Shown here: positions 1 to 8,558 of the stretch, piece by piece | Numbering within the stretch: the stretch's first letter is position 1 | How the letters are laid out: each line of letters opens with the position of its first letter | Assembly (NCBI GenBank): GCA_002221725.1 | Contig: NJFT01000423.1 | Coordinates: forward strand, 1 to 12,238 | Direction of reading: 5' to 3' | DNA: 12,238 nucleotides | Origin: Scedosporium boydii | Taxonomy: Eukaryota; Ascomycota; Sordariomycetes; Microascales; Microascaceae | Notes under the pieces: generated by a model | The model's database searches: none | What the model was told of the DNA's origin: nothing | Seen by the model: only the letters and a program-made list of their open reading frames with translations | Made by a program: the position numbers and the translations under genes

Positions 1-287
1 TCCCCCCCCCCCCCCCCCCTCTCTCTCTTCCCCCTCCCTTTCCCACTTACACGACAAAGGCCCTCTGAGCACCCATCCCTCTCGTTCCTGTCCTCTCCCT
101 CTTTTCCTCTTCTCCCTTTCCTCTTCTTCTTTCGTCTCCTTTCCTTCATTTCCTTTCCTCTCTTCTATTCCTTTCTTCCTCGCACCGCTTCTCCCTCCAG
201 ATATCTTCTCCAGTGCTTTGTTTTCCCCTTGTTGTTGCATCCCATATCTACGTCTGTATATTTTCCTGATACGTCCCTGCATTCGCC
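1..287 (+). promoter_or_regulatory. Poly-C start and pyrimidine-rich leader
   Basis: The window opens with 18 consecutive C (2-19). From there to about 235 the + strand is mostly C and T, with runs of TTTCCT, CTTCTT and CCCTCT type. CT-rich tracts like this are common just upstream of transcription starts in filamentous fungi, so this is probably the core promoter and 5' untranslated region of the gene that starts at 288. I see no clear TATA box. The C18 run may mark an assembly edge. Confidence 0.5.
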
Positions 288-1775
288 ATGACTGGAATTC
301 CTGATTCTATCCCACAGTGGAGAAACCTCTGCACCACTCACGGGATTAGGACGGAGTCTTTTCGTGATTTGAACAACGACCGTCTTCGGAACAACAAATC
401 CTTGGTTTCGGGGAGCACATTTTCAGAAAAGGAGTGGTGTTTCTTGAGAAGCATCTGGGTTAACCTTACTCTCGACGACGAACAGCCTCTCGTAGCACTT
501 GGCGTCATCAAGCTGACAGATCAACTTGTTAACAAGGTCGGCAAACTGATGGGTACCCATCCATCCTCACAGACACTTCCTTTCCGTTCACCTCCGCAAG
601 CCAGCCGCAGCCCTTCGTACAACCCATCCCCTGCCCCCTCTCGGACTCCCCAGGGTCGCAACCAACCCCCAGAGGCAGGCTTGGCGCATCGCCATAAACG
701 ACCCCGTGCCGACGAGGATCCGAAGCACACGTGCGACATGAGAGCTTTTTGGGCGTGTCTTGAGCTGATGGAGAGCCATGCCAACAACAGGGATTCTGCA
801 CTAGCAGAGGGGACTCCGGCCACTGTTTTGCAGAACTTTCTTCTCGTGTTCCAAGAATACAAAGCCATCATGCCTCAGTCTACAATTACAGTGGATTCTC
901 CCCCGGGATTTACACTTGCGAAGGAACCCCGACATACAACGCCAGACGAGCTAGAGACTGGCGATCTTCTGGCAGATGCCGACCCGTCGCCGCTCGCTGG
1001 GAAGGGGAAGGGCAAGGGCTCCGTCGCCCCCGCATCTGTCTCGCCAAAAGAAAAGGGCGAGGAGTCTAGTAAAGGCGACGAGAACGATGGTGGCATTGAT
1101 GGCGATGATAGTGATATCCACCTCAAAACGCGAAGTGAGCAATTTGTCGCCAGCTTCCTCTTCATGTTCATCGGGTGCATCGCTTCCTATGCGAAGTATT
1201 ACGACAAATGGCATCTGGCAACCGACAAGGGCTTGGTCTCACATGCGCACCAAGTGGCGTTCCGTGTGGGAGGGCCGCGGTTCCGCAACAACAAAAACCT
1301 CTCAGCACGAGGCTTCACCACTTGCATCGACGGACTCTTCGCCGGGCAACCGCAGTATGAGGCAAAGGATTATCTAGCTATCTATGAAGTCAAGGCGGCG
1401 GACCGCCTGGAAATCCCCGAAGTATACAGGCAGGAAACGGCTGAGTTCGTCGGCTGGATTTCGGAACTTGCTAAGGACCCTAAATTGTGCGTACTCTACC
1501 CTAAATTCAAAATTCTTTGCGAACAATCGCTTTCCTATAGCAAGCCACGGCCTTTAATGATGGTTTGCCAGGACAGAGATCGTATCTATCTCAACGTGGC
1601 CATTTATGGCGAGGCTTATGTTGAATATCTCCGAAATCCCCAGGAGGAGGTTTTGCCTCGCCAGCTTTCACAGGACCACATGTTGACGATTCACCACTCT
1701 TCCGCCTTTCACCTGACCGAAGCATCACACATGAAGCTCTTTGCTAGAATTATCCTGTTTCTTAGCCACAGATAG
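288..1775 (+). CDS. Hypothetical fungal protein, C-terminal half PD-(D/E)XK nuclease-like
   Basis: An intronless frame of 495 codons begins at an ATG with G at -3. I do not recognise the whole protein. Residues 1-90 look globular. Residues about 91-145 are rich in Pro, Ser and Arg, and 215-275 are charged and low in complexity, with a Lys/Gly patch near 239-244 and an acidic stretch near 263-276; both look like flexible linkers. Residues 280-495 look folded again. There a predicted strand with Asp348 is followed by a hydrophobic strand ending in Glu367-Val-Lys369, then a helix with Gln382-Glu-Thr-Ala. This D...ExK...Q order matches the PD-(D/E)XK fold, and fungi carry many such proteins of unknown role with a similar EVK...QE.A..W pattern. 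There is no signal peptide. One hydrophobic stretch at 286-300 is more likely a buried helix than a membrane anchor. The reading frame is secure; the nuclease link is inference. Confidence 0.75.
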   Translation: MTGIPDSIPQWRNLCTTHGIRTESFRDLNNDRLRNNKSLVSGSTFSEKEWCFLRSIWVNLTLDDEQPLVALGVIKLTDQLVNKVGKLMGTHPSSQTLPFRSPPQASRSPSYNPSPAPSRTPQGRNQPPEAGLAHRHKRPRADEDPKHTCDMRAFWACLELMESHANNRDSALAEGTPATVLQNFLLVFQEYKAIMPQSTITVDSPPGFTLAKEPRHTTPDELETGDLLADADPSPLAGKGKGKGSVAPASVSPKEKGEESSKGDENDGGIDGDDSDIHLKTRSEQFVASFLFMFIGCIASYAKYYDKWHLATDKGLVSHAHQVAFRVGGPRFRNNKNLSARGFTTCIDGLFAGQPQYEAKDYLAIYEVKAADRLEIPEVYRQETAEFVGWISELAKDPKLCVLYPKFKILCEQSLSYSKPRPLMMVCQDRDRIYLNVAIYGEAYVEYLRNPQEEVLPRQLSQDHMLTIHHSSAFHLTEASHMKLFARIILFLSHR

Positions 1776-3006
1776 TTGAAGTCCGAAGATACCGGATTGA
1801 CTCTGACGAAGTAGATCTACGAATACTTTTTTTCCCCTTGCCTTATTTCTTTTTTTTTTTTTTTGGAGGGGAAGGGTGGGAAACGGTAAACTGGGCAATC
1901 CCAAAATTTACGTATGCTATCATCTACGCCGAGTTCAGAGCCAATCCATTGGTTTTCATGATATCATAGCTCCAAAATATGCTTCATGTGAAGAATAATT
2001 TTGCTCAATAGGTGCACAGGATAACTGGAGTACCGTGTATGAGATTAGGAGAACGTGATCTTGTCTTTGATCCTCCTGATGATTGCCTCGGCCAATGGCC
2101 TCGCTTTTCGCAGAGAGCGAACTACACAGGCCGAGGGCGCCGTGAGCCAAGGACGCCCTTTTAAAGCTTGCAACCAGAACTTATCCAGAGGACGGACCTC
2201 AGACAGTAATTCGACTTGATATCAAAACTCTGCCTCGAACTTGATTGCGCCCACTACTTTTGCGCCGGATGCAGACTGTTTCAAATGGTGCGCCGAACCC
2301 TGGGCGCGGAAATAGGGCCAATAACTCGGCGACAATATACTCTCGAAAGGCCCTAGTACCGCAAACCTCAAATCGGCAATTTAGCCATTGCGCTTCGGTT
2401 CCCGTTCCTCGATGCTCTCTGGCGGGAATTACTCCTCATTGTCTTGCCGTACACCCAGAGGTGGGGCAGTTATTGGATTCCTGTGGAGACCAGGCGCCGG
2501 TTGGAACATGAAGACTGGCGATGACAAGTATTGAATGCCAGAGGCTGAACTTCCCAGCAGTGGCACGAAGTGTCCATGAAATCGGGCCCACAAGATGCTC
2601 GGTGGTCTGACACTTCCGCCGTCCCGCGAGCGAGAATTATTGATGGAGCTGCGGGCCCTGGCCAGTCCCCGAATTCGCATAAGTACTCTCACCTTCCCCG
2701 CAGGAACTGAGGGCTTTGCGGATACCGGGAGACATCCCTACCTGGCCGCACCGGATTCTGACTACGGGATCGTGCTTACAGACACCACAGCAAATAATTC
2801 TGAGGCTGTCCAGGAGCCCCAGGTGCCAGTTGCACGACCAGGGCTCGCCGCCAGTGACCATTGATTCTCGCACAGGTCGTTCTTTCTACACAAAAACATA
2901 GAAATACCGAGCAAGACTCCATACCGGCATTGCCAACGGGCGAATATGTAAAGAGGAGCATGAGAGGCCAACATCCCGAGAGAAACGAAAAGACAAAAGA
3001 AAAGTA
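1776..3006. other. Gene-poor intergenic region
   Basis: About 1.2 kb between the 495-codon gene and the 3' end of the acetyltransferase gene. A T15 tract lies at 1850-1864, just after the first gene, and probably belongs to its 3' flank. Short open frames occur on both strands, but none has a recognisable domain, a convincing start or a believable splice continuation. I see no tRNA, terminal repeat or transposase signature. It may be decayed sequence, but no parent gene could be named. Confidence 0.5.
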
Positions 3007-3809
3007 TTAATATGAAACTGGCGACTGCTCGATATCAGGAACGGGATCAACCGTCTTCACCACCCTAGCTGGAGAACCAATCGCTACCGAGAAATCAGGA
3101 ATGTCCCTTGTGACTACACTCCCTGCCCCAATCGTACATCCCTTTCCGATCGTCACGCCGGGCATGATGGTTGTATTACCGCCAATCCAGCAGTCATCGC
3201 CGATAGTAACGGGCTTGGCGTACTCGATGTTGTCCCGGCGCGATTGGACACCCGTCTCATGGGTGGCGGCAAAGATTGAGACGAAAGGACCAAACATGAC
3301 GCGGTTTCCGATTGTGACCATGCCGCAGTCGAGGATTACGAGGCTGGAGGCGTGTTAGAACTCACGAAACGAACGGAGCGGGATCACTGAAGAGCGCACT
3401 TGAAGTTGGAGTAAAACCTATCTCCAATAGAGATGTTGCACCCGTAGTCGATATTGATGGGAGGTTCAATAAAGCAATCCTCACCGATTTTGCCCAGGAT
3501 TCCCTGAAGCATTCTTTCCCTATCATCCACGAGTGATTTGGGGGTAGCGTCATCCGGGAAGTGGTGGTTGTATTGGTGCATGAAACGCCTTGCTCGGAAG
3601 CGGCTGTCGACGAGTTCTTTTGCCTGGGCGTTGTATCTAGAACCGAGTTAGAAATATTACGCGTGGCTTGGTTCTTCTTGGCGGAAGAAGAGGTGAGGAG
3701 TTGCATGCAATTGGCCTGATATCATTTTCTTATAGTCCTCGCACCAAGGGATATTGGAAAGCCCCTCCGCCGTTGCGATAGCGTTGGGGTCATTTTCGGT
3801 GGCCGCCAT
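3007..3809 (-). CDS. Maltose/galactoside-type O-acetyltransferase (left-handed beta-helix)
   Basis: Three exons, 3709-3809, 3400-3636 and 3007-3343 (complement), join without a frame break into 224 residues. The ATG at 3809 has A at -3; the frame remains open upstream, but only to a TTG. Family members transfer acetyl from acetyl-CoA to a hydroxyl of a sugar or related small molecule in the cytosol and act as trimers. The maltose-acetyltransferase N-terminal domain covers about 20-75 (near KKMISGQLYNAQAKELVDSR). Hexapeptide repeats run from about 95 to 205 (IGNRVMFGPFVSI, IGDDCWIGGNTTIMPGVTIG, IGAGSVVTRDIP). The catalytic His is His141 in AATHETG. Length fits the family. Intron 2 (3344-3399, 56 nt) is GT-AG with a CTAAC branch site. 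Intron 1 (3637-3708, 72 nt) appears to be GC-AG. Family assignment is firm; the substrate is unknown. Confidence 0.9.
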
Positions 3810-3973
3810 GGTTGGAACTTGGGAAGCTGAAGGTGAGACCAAAACAGAGGAGTTTCGATAGATACTTCCACAGTCTTTTCAGGAATGACGGGACAGCTTA
3901 GCGAGCGGGGATACGCAACGAGCTAGAAAGAAGGGGCTGAGACGAAATTAGAACCAAGGAAGCCGATGATGGC

Positions 3974-3981
3974 TTTATATA
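3974..3981 (-). promoter_or_regulatory. TATA-like box for the acetyltransferase gene
   Basis: On the minus strand this reads TATATAAA, about 165 bases before the ATG at 3809. That would leave a 5' untranslated region of roughly 130 bases. The position is plausible for a fungal core promoter, but no transcript data support it. Confidence 0.4.
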
Positions 3982-4424
3982 GGTCGTTCTCACACCGAGG
4001 TCCCACATCGGCGATACGTTGTCTTCGTAAACACCAGATCGGCCCGCATAACCGGGTCCACGTGTTGCATGAAAAGGGACTAGGCTAGCGGGGTAATACG
4101 GAGCGAAAAATGGCGCCCTTTCCATGACTCCTGCAGGAACTTGAACCCCGTCTCTTCTGATACGAAGAGGGTCATTCTCCTCTGTGCATCACCATCTGGT
4201 TGGCTCACTGCCCACGTCAGCGTCGGCGCTGGGGACTCCGCCTCCGATTCCAACTGTCAAGCCAAAGCGAATGGAGGGGGGATGGAAAACTTATCTAGAA
4301 TCTGAATGGTGACATGAGCAGCTGATTCGATAAATTTGAGGTTACTTCGCATCGTATTTGGATTAATAATAATACGATTCAGCACTGAGTTTATTCACCT
4401 GCCATTTCTGAAATCAAAGAGAGG

Positions 4425-4435
4425 TAAATATATAT
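4425..4435 (+). promoter_or_regulatory. TATA-like box for the GFA-domain gene
   Basis: TAAATATATAT on the plus strand lies about 98-108 bases before the ATG at 4533, a plausible core-promoter distance. An ATG at 4438 lies only a few bases after it, so it is probably upstream of the transcription start and not a real upstream ORF. Confidence 0.35.
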
Positions 4436-4532
4436 CGATGCCTATCCTGTTCTGTTCGTGCGCTCCAGTCCATTTGCTAACTTCATTACCCGTCTCAACT
4501 TGCTATCCGGCCCCGCGTAGTAATACCCCACA

Positions 4533-5054
4533 ATGTCGGTGATTTCACGAGTCGTCGCATCTCCAATGGATCCGAACAACGTCCCATACGAGTGCTACTG
4601 CCACTGCGGTGCAACAGCATTCAAAATCCACCATCCCGCCCTGACTTCAGCCACTTCGGAACCCGCGGCCCCAGTCCTCTCGTGCGACTGCTCCATCTGC
4701 GCGATCAACGGCTACTTGTTGATCTACGTCTTCAGAGATCAGGTCGAGTTCATCCGCGGATGGGACGACCTGAAGAACTATGAATTTGCGTCCAAAACTC
4801 GCGACCACAAGTTTTGTACCGTTTGCGGCACCAGTGTTGCCATCGATTATCGAGGTCTCCTGAAGGCGGGTGATATCATTGGAGTGAACGTATGTGTCCC
4901 TCCCATTCTATCAAAGATCTAACTCGCTACTGGTGGGAAATGCTAACATCGAGTGTAGGCTCGAGTGATCCAGGGATTAGATCTCAAGAAATTGAATTTG
5001 GAGGCTTATGATGGAAAGGCATATCAAGCCCAGTATAATCGGAAACATGAGTGA
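4533..5054 (+). CDS. GFA / CENP-V-type zinc-site protein
   Basis: Two exons (4533-4889 and 4959-5054) give 150 residues. The 69-base intron has a GTATGT donor, a GCTAAC branch site and a TAG acceptor, and is in phase 0. The first ATG has A at -3; a second in-frame Met (residue 12, ATG at 4566) is also possible. Three cysteine clusters define the fold: CYCHCGA (Cys21, 23, 25), CDCSIC (Cys51, 53, 56) and FCTVCGT (Cys95, 98). These are the usual zinc ligands of the glutathione-dependent formaldehyde-activating enzyme / CENP-V family, and the length is normal. Many fungal members have no proven reaction and need not act on formaldehyde; family relatives bind glutathione adducts or other small thiols. 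No signal peptide is visible, so it is probably cytosolic. The family is clear; the specific role is not. Confidence 0.9.
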
Positions 5055-6036
5055 AGTAGGTCGACCAGAGAAATGAAGATTCGTCATGTCAGTGCATGAA
5101 GCACGATTTTTATTAAAACACAAGTGCCAGATAACGGCGAATCTGTCGTTGTGCTTCATTGGCCTGACCCAGTCCCTGACGTTGTATCCGTTCTTTGCAT
5201 GGCTTTCGAACTGTCCTATTCGCGCTCGTCATATTAGTTGATACCTTGTCGGGGTCCTGTCATTGGCAAAGACCATGATTCTCCAGGTCGTACCGGTCGC
5301 CTCCAACAAAGTCGACGGCAGTGATATCCTGGATGGCGATGGCGATGCGGAAGTTCTTGGAAGGGGCAAATCTCAAAACATCTCGTTGCGAGGAAAAGAG
5401 TGAAGTCGACTTTGAAGAGGCGCGTCTCTCGCGCTCGGGCGACAGATCATTTCCGCCCACTCACAGCGTCGACCGAATGCTATTATTTTCTGGGCAGACC
5501 AGCATGTCGGGGACACCCAGTCACCATCTATATTTTATCGACTACATGGGCTCCGAGTCTGGGCCGACACCGCTGCACATGACCGAGGGGGCAGGGCATG
5601 ATCAAACGTAGTGTCCGGGACGCGACTGCCTCTTTCAAAATCGTTTCCTCGACTCCGTAGTGTATCACTGGGCATGCCGTGTTGGCCGTAGGAGCGCTTA
5701 ATCCCCAGATTCCTGTGACCGACTCGCCCAGTAATTTCGGGCAGGTCATACCACAATGCACTTCTGCCCCCTCCCCCGCGGAAGGAAGGGAGACCAGGTT
5801 ACCGGGGCTTGGGCGTCTTGCAGATGACTCTGTCCGTCTTATTGGAGTTTGCAGAAACGGGTGGCGGGCTGTCTTGGTTTTCATCTAGCCCCCAAAACTT
5901 GCTGCAAGGCTCTCGTTATGATATGTGGACAGGAACAGAAGGGTGCATCGAATGAATTATAACCACAGCCCTTTTTCGAAATCCGTCGAAAACTACAACC
6001 ACAATCTGTCCTTTATTCTCTTTTTCCGGCATCAAG
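5055..6036. other. Gene-poor region between GFA gene and ORF remnant
   Basis: About 980 bases without a supportable gene. A set of short inverted repeats lies just after the GFA stop codon (5077-5159, entered separately). The minus strand between about 5260 and 5884 stays open in overlapping frames (118 codons from an ATG at 5884; also 5260-5460), but no domain is recognisable and the frames do not connect through clear splice sites. A decayed gene on the minus strand is possible but unproven. The last 100 bases before 6037 turn CT-rich, as expected for a fungal leader. Confidence 0.4.
5077..5159. repeat. Interleaved short inverted repeats in the GFA 3' flank
   Basis: Two perfect inverted pairs alternate: agattcg (5077-5083) pairs with cgaatct (5138-5144), and atgaagcac (5096-5104) pairs with gtgcttcat (5151-5159). 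The order A-B-A'-B' allows two alternative hairpins or a pseudoknot in an RNA, but not a simple nested stem. It begins 23 bases after the stop codon, so it may lie in the transcript's 3' end. Chance is not excluded. Confidence 0.35.
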
Positions 6037-6198
6037 ATGGCTTTAACTTACACTACCGACCAACATGTTGAACTCCATGCGCTCTCCACGGACCCCCAGA
6101 ACCCTATCGACACAAACACCGACACTCAGAAATCAGCCGCGTCAAAGGCCGCGGCTTGCGCATCCGTGGCCTTTCAGATGTTGGTATTTTGCATCTGA
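6037..6198 (+). pseudogene. 53-codon ORF, possible 5' stump of a lost gene
   Basis: The ATG at 6037 follows a CT-rich leader and sits in a strong fungal start context (ATCAAGATGGCT, A at -3). The 53 codons begin MALTYTTDQHVEL and hold a polar, Thr/Asp-rich N-terminus. They end in a hydrophobic stretch (about residues 38-53, AAACASVAFQMLVFCI) cut by a TGA. This layout, a hydrophilic tail followed by the start of a membrane helix, is what the first exon of a fungal transporter or other membrane protein looks like. No believable continuation follows: stops appear soon in the downstream frames and no domain is recognised. I read it as the head of a truncated gene. A genuine small protein, or an unrecognised splice into later sequence, remains possible. 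Confidence 0.3.
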
Positions 6199-6813
6199 CA
6201 AGTTCCTGAGGCCGGCTACCTTGGTACACTAGTGTTCCAGTGATGCAAAATGCGGCCTAAAATGGTCAACTCCCTCTAAACTTCTGTATACTTCAAGAGA
6301 CGAACGGGAGTGGGATAAATAGAATGGGGATGAAGCCCAACAGCGGACTGCCTCATCCGTCTGCGAGCGCATCGCGCATGGTCTCATCGGCGGGGGGAAG
6401 CAGCGCACCCAGGAGGGATCAGATTATTACCGTGCGCACAACAATGGGCAAAGGAGAGAACTCTAGGTAGGCGTGGACCAAGTACGTGGAATCGACATCT
6501 ATCGGGGGAAGTGCCTTCCTCCTTTTTCGTGTTTAAAACGGCTTTGTGCAGGAGGGGAAGAGGGGTTTTTAGTGAAATGTCTGCTAGCCTGAGGGGCTTG
6601 GCCTGGTTGGGGTCGTCGCGTAAAACTCAACTCCAAAGTTACCCGGTATCCGATGCCGACCGCCCCAATGCCGATGGGCGGAAGTGCGATCGCCCTATTA
6701 ATAGCGGGGATTTACTCAAAGTACAACTGTGCCCTACCGTTACAGCCATTCGCTACGTCACTCATCAAATCTATCCTCCTGTCAACCTTCTATCCTAAAG
6801 CAAGACACACACA
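6199..6813. promoter_or_regulatory. Intergenic region upstream of the SnoaL-like gene
   Basis: About 615 bases without a supportable gene; the 95-codon frame starting at 6511 begins with GTG and has no recognisable content. The distal part is unremarkable. The proximal part should be the promoter of the gene at 6814. It holds a CCGCCC-N10-GGGCGG inverted repeat (6660-6681), a CCGATG direct repeat overlapping it, and an AT-rich TATTAATAG element near 6707-6715. Confidence 0.45.
6660..6681. promoter_or_regulatory. GC-rich inverted repeat, candidate regulator site
   Basis: CCGCCC (6660-6665) and GGGCGG (6676-6681) form a perfect inverted pair with a 10-base spacer, about 135 bases before the ATG at 6814. 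Spaced CGG/CCG palindromes are typical sites for dimeric Zn2Cys6 fungal regulators, and this pair resembles that layout. No regulator gene lies in the window, so the assignment is speculative. Confidence 0.25.
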
Positions 6814-7301
6814 ATGGCTCATTCATATTCTTTTGAGAAGCCCGCGCTCGAGGTGAACGGCGAGATTGTGCAGTTTCTAGAGGATTTCTACCGCATCTCC
6901 GATACCCCGGGAGACCATGATAATTATGTCAACCAGTTTGCGGATGATGCCACCTTCATCGTTGCTGGCAAGAAGAACCAGGGTCGGGATGGTATGTCGA
7001 CGACTTGCTTTGTCCAACTATGCATAAGTTACACATTGTGGACTGAAAAGAAGCTTACATTTTTCTTCCAGAGATCATGAGACAGAGGCTTTCCATGTGG
7101 GAACATGTCAAGGCGAGGAAGCACACGATTCACCGGGTGTACCCCTATGGCAATGACGCGACGGAATTTATGATCATCGGCCTCGTGGAGTATCAGCTTA
7201 AGACTGGGGAAGCCAAGGATGTGGAGTGGGCTGGCAGAGCTCGGTTCGTGAAGTCGGCGTCCGGGAGGTGGCAATTTAGCTTCTACCAGATTTGGCTGTA
7301 G
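6814..7301 (+). CDS. SnoaL-like / NTF2-like domain protein
   Basis: Two exons (6814-6991 and 7072-7301) give 135 residues. The 80-base intron has a GTATGT donor and a CTTCCAG acceptor and splits the codon of Glu60. The ATG has A at -3. The protein is one NTF2-fold domain: an N-terminal helix region (about 12-32, with FLEDFYRISD), the family-typical motif YVNQFADDATFIVAGKK (38-54) followed by a GRDEIMRQRLSMW helix (57-69), then beta strands ending in GRWQFSFYQIWL (124-135). Members of this fold act as small cyclases, isomerases or hydrolases, or simply bind ligands; they recur in fungal secondary-metabolite clusters but also occur alone. There is no signal peptide. The gene converges on the alpha/beta hydrolase gene, 250 bases away. 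The fold is confident; the reaction is unknown. Confidence 0.85.
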
Positions 7302-7551
7302 ACTATTATGGAGGTAATCCAGGATATTTATATATATTTGCAGTTTGAATGGAAGGATCTAGCGCCATCTTGCAAAGAACGCTTTGTCCCAGCGAGATTC
7401 CTCTTCGTCCGGAGTAAAGGTGCAAGTGGCTGCATTCGAGGCCATCCTGATTCTCTAGCACACATATGATCACGAATAGAACTACTTATTGAGTCTGTTA
7501 ACTTTCTTTGTTATGGAAGACTGTCTATGGCTGGCTGATAATTCCTTTTGA
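7302..7551. other. Short convergent intergenic region
   Basis: Some 250 bases separate the stop codons of two convergent genes, the SnoaL-like protein and the alpha/beta hydrolase. An AT-rich stretch near 7325-7340 (TATTTATATATATTTG) may take part in 3' end formation. No gene is seen. Confidence 0.5.
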
Positions 7552-8558
7552 TCATTGCTTTGCGACGGATTTGGCAAATCCAGCGAGAAGATCCCCCACT
7601 TCATCACCCGCCTCGATGCAATGCCAGTGACCAACTCCATCAAGCACCTGAATTGACTTTTTAGATTTGTCGGTGCCGATGCTGAGAGAATTAAATTGTT
7701 AGCCCGCAGAGTTCCACCAAGCATAAGCATGAGCACAGTCGCTTACCTGTTCAAGATCGTCTCGGAGGAGCTTAGGGGGCACGTCTTGTCGTCCGCTCCA
7801 GCGACAATAAGTACGGGGCATTTTATCGCAGAGTAGTCTGGTGGCTGAGCACTCGAAATGACGGAGCACAAGGACGCGTAGCCCTCGGGCTCTTGAGACA
7901 GGATGAGTGCCCTAATAAAGGCTCGTTGTGTTGCGGTAGCTTTGGAGCCAGGGGCAGCATTGGGGATGGCGTCAGCTAGAGCCTCCACGCCGTCTAATCT
8001 TTTTATCAGCACAGGTCCAAACAGCAGCCAGTATGCGGTGGGGGGCAAGTGACTGACTTTGCATAACGGTCTTGATTCTCTGTGTGAATATGTCGCCGAG
8101 CGCAGGAGAGGGATGAACTGGCCCAAGCAAGGCAATCCCTCCAAGATCAGTGAGTCTGGACGCGACTTTGCAAGCAGCCATTCCGCCCATGGAATGGCCA
8201 ACAAGTACGGTGCGGGAATGATCGAGCTTGAAATGTTTGATCAAGCCCTCGACATCCGCAGCCATCGATTCAAGGGTCTGCTCCTCGCCCTTAAATTTGG
8301 ACTGACCACTCCCTAGTACAGGAATCATCAGCAGCTGCTTGGCCCATATGGAATCAGGGAAACAAACGAACCGTATGTGTCGTATAGAACACATGAATTG
8401 CCGGATTCGGCTATCTTAGACGCCAAAGTTGCGTAAAAGGCATGCGATGACCCTAGGCCATGGATACAGACGAAAGTGACGCTGTTCTCTGATGGAGACT
8501 GGGCTCCGAAGCCAGCCGCCACGAACAGCTCCTTGCCGTTGATCGTTACGAATGGCAT
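7552..8558 (-). CDS. Alpha/beta hydrolase (serine hydrolase)
   Basis: Four exons (8372-8558, 8058-8312, 7747-7993, 7552-7681, complement) join into 272 residues. Introns are 59, 64 and 65 bases, all GT-AG (donors GTTCGT, GTCAGT, GTAAGC). The fold's landmarks are in order: HGLGSS (33-38) after the first core strand, DTYGSGQS (60-67), the nucleophile elbow GHSMGG with Ser103, the acid strand LIVAGADDK with Asp215 or Asp216, and GVGHWHCIE with His248 as likely catalytic base. Length is normal for the fold. The sequence style is that of small-substrate esterases, enol-lactonases and meta-cleavage hydrolases, but the substrate cannot be told. I chose the ATG at 8558 (A at -3) because the first core strand follows at once. 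An in-frame ATG at 8627 would add 23 polar residues. No signal peptide, so probably cytosolic. Confidence 0.9.

Larger units (their letters stand above)
3810..4532. promoter_or_regulatory. Divergent intergenic promoter region
   Basis: This 723-base stretch separates the start codons of two divergent genes, the acetyltransferase (-) and the GFA protein (+), so it should hold both promoters. Visible elements are a TATA-like box for each side (entered separately) and a CACGTG palindrome at 4059-4064, an E-box of the type bound by bHLH factors. No other gene is supported here. Confidence 0.55.

Noticed and set aside
521..1214. Minus-strand frames opposite the 495-codon gene.
   Set aside because: They are shadows of the plus-strand gene, which has the longer frame and a proper start.
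2245..2974. Several short frames on both strands in the 1.2 kb gap, including a Cys-containing one on the minus strand.
   Set aside because: No domain, no good start context and no consistent splicing; the Cys spacing does not fit a zinc-cluster domain.
3101..3358. Plus-strand frame across the acetyltransferase's last exon.
   Set aside because: It is the antisense of hexapeptide-repeat coding sequence, which is plainly coded on the minus strand.
4336..4542. Plus-strand frame ending over the GFA start, including an ATG at 4438 that could be an upstream ORF.
   Set aside because: The ATG lies only a few bases after the TATA-like box, so it is probably not transcribed; no coding content is recognisable.
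5260..5884. Minus-strand open frames (118 codons from 5884, 66 codons from 5460) that might be a decayed enzyme gene, with short stretches vaguely like the C-terminal part of flavin monooxygenases.
   Set aside because: The resemblance rests on a few residues in different frames, spaced wrongly for the family, with no clear splice sites joining them.
6511..6798. 95-codon plus-strand frame just before the SnoaL-like gene.
   Set aside because: It starts with GTG, has no recognisable content and overlaps the expected promoter.
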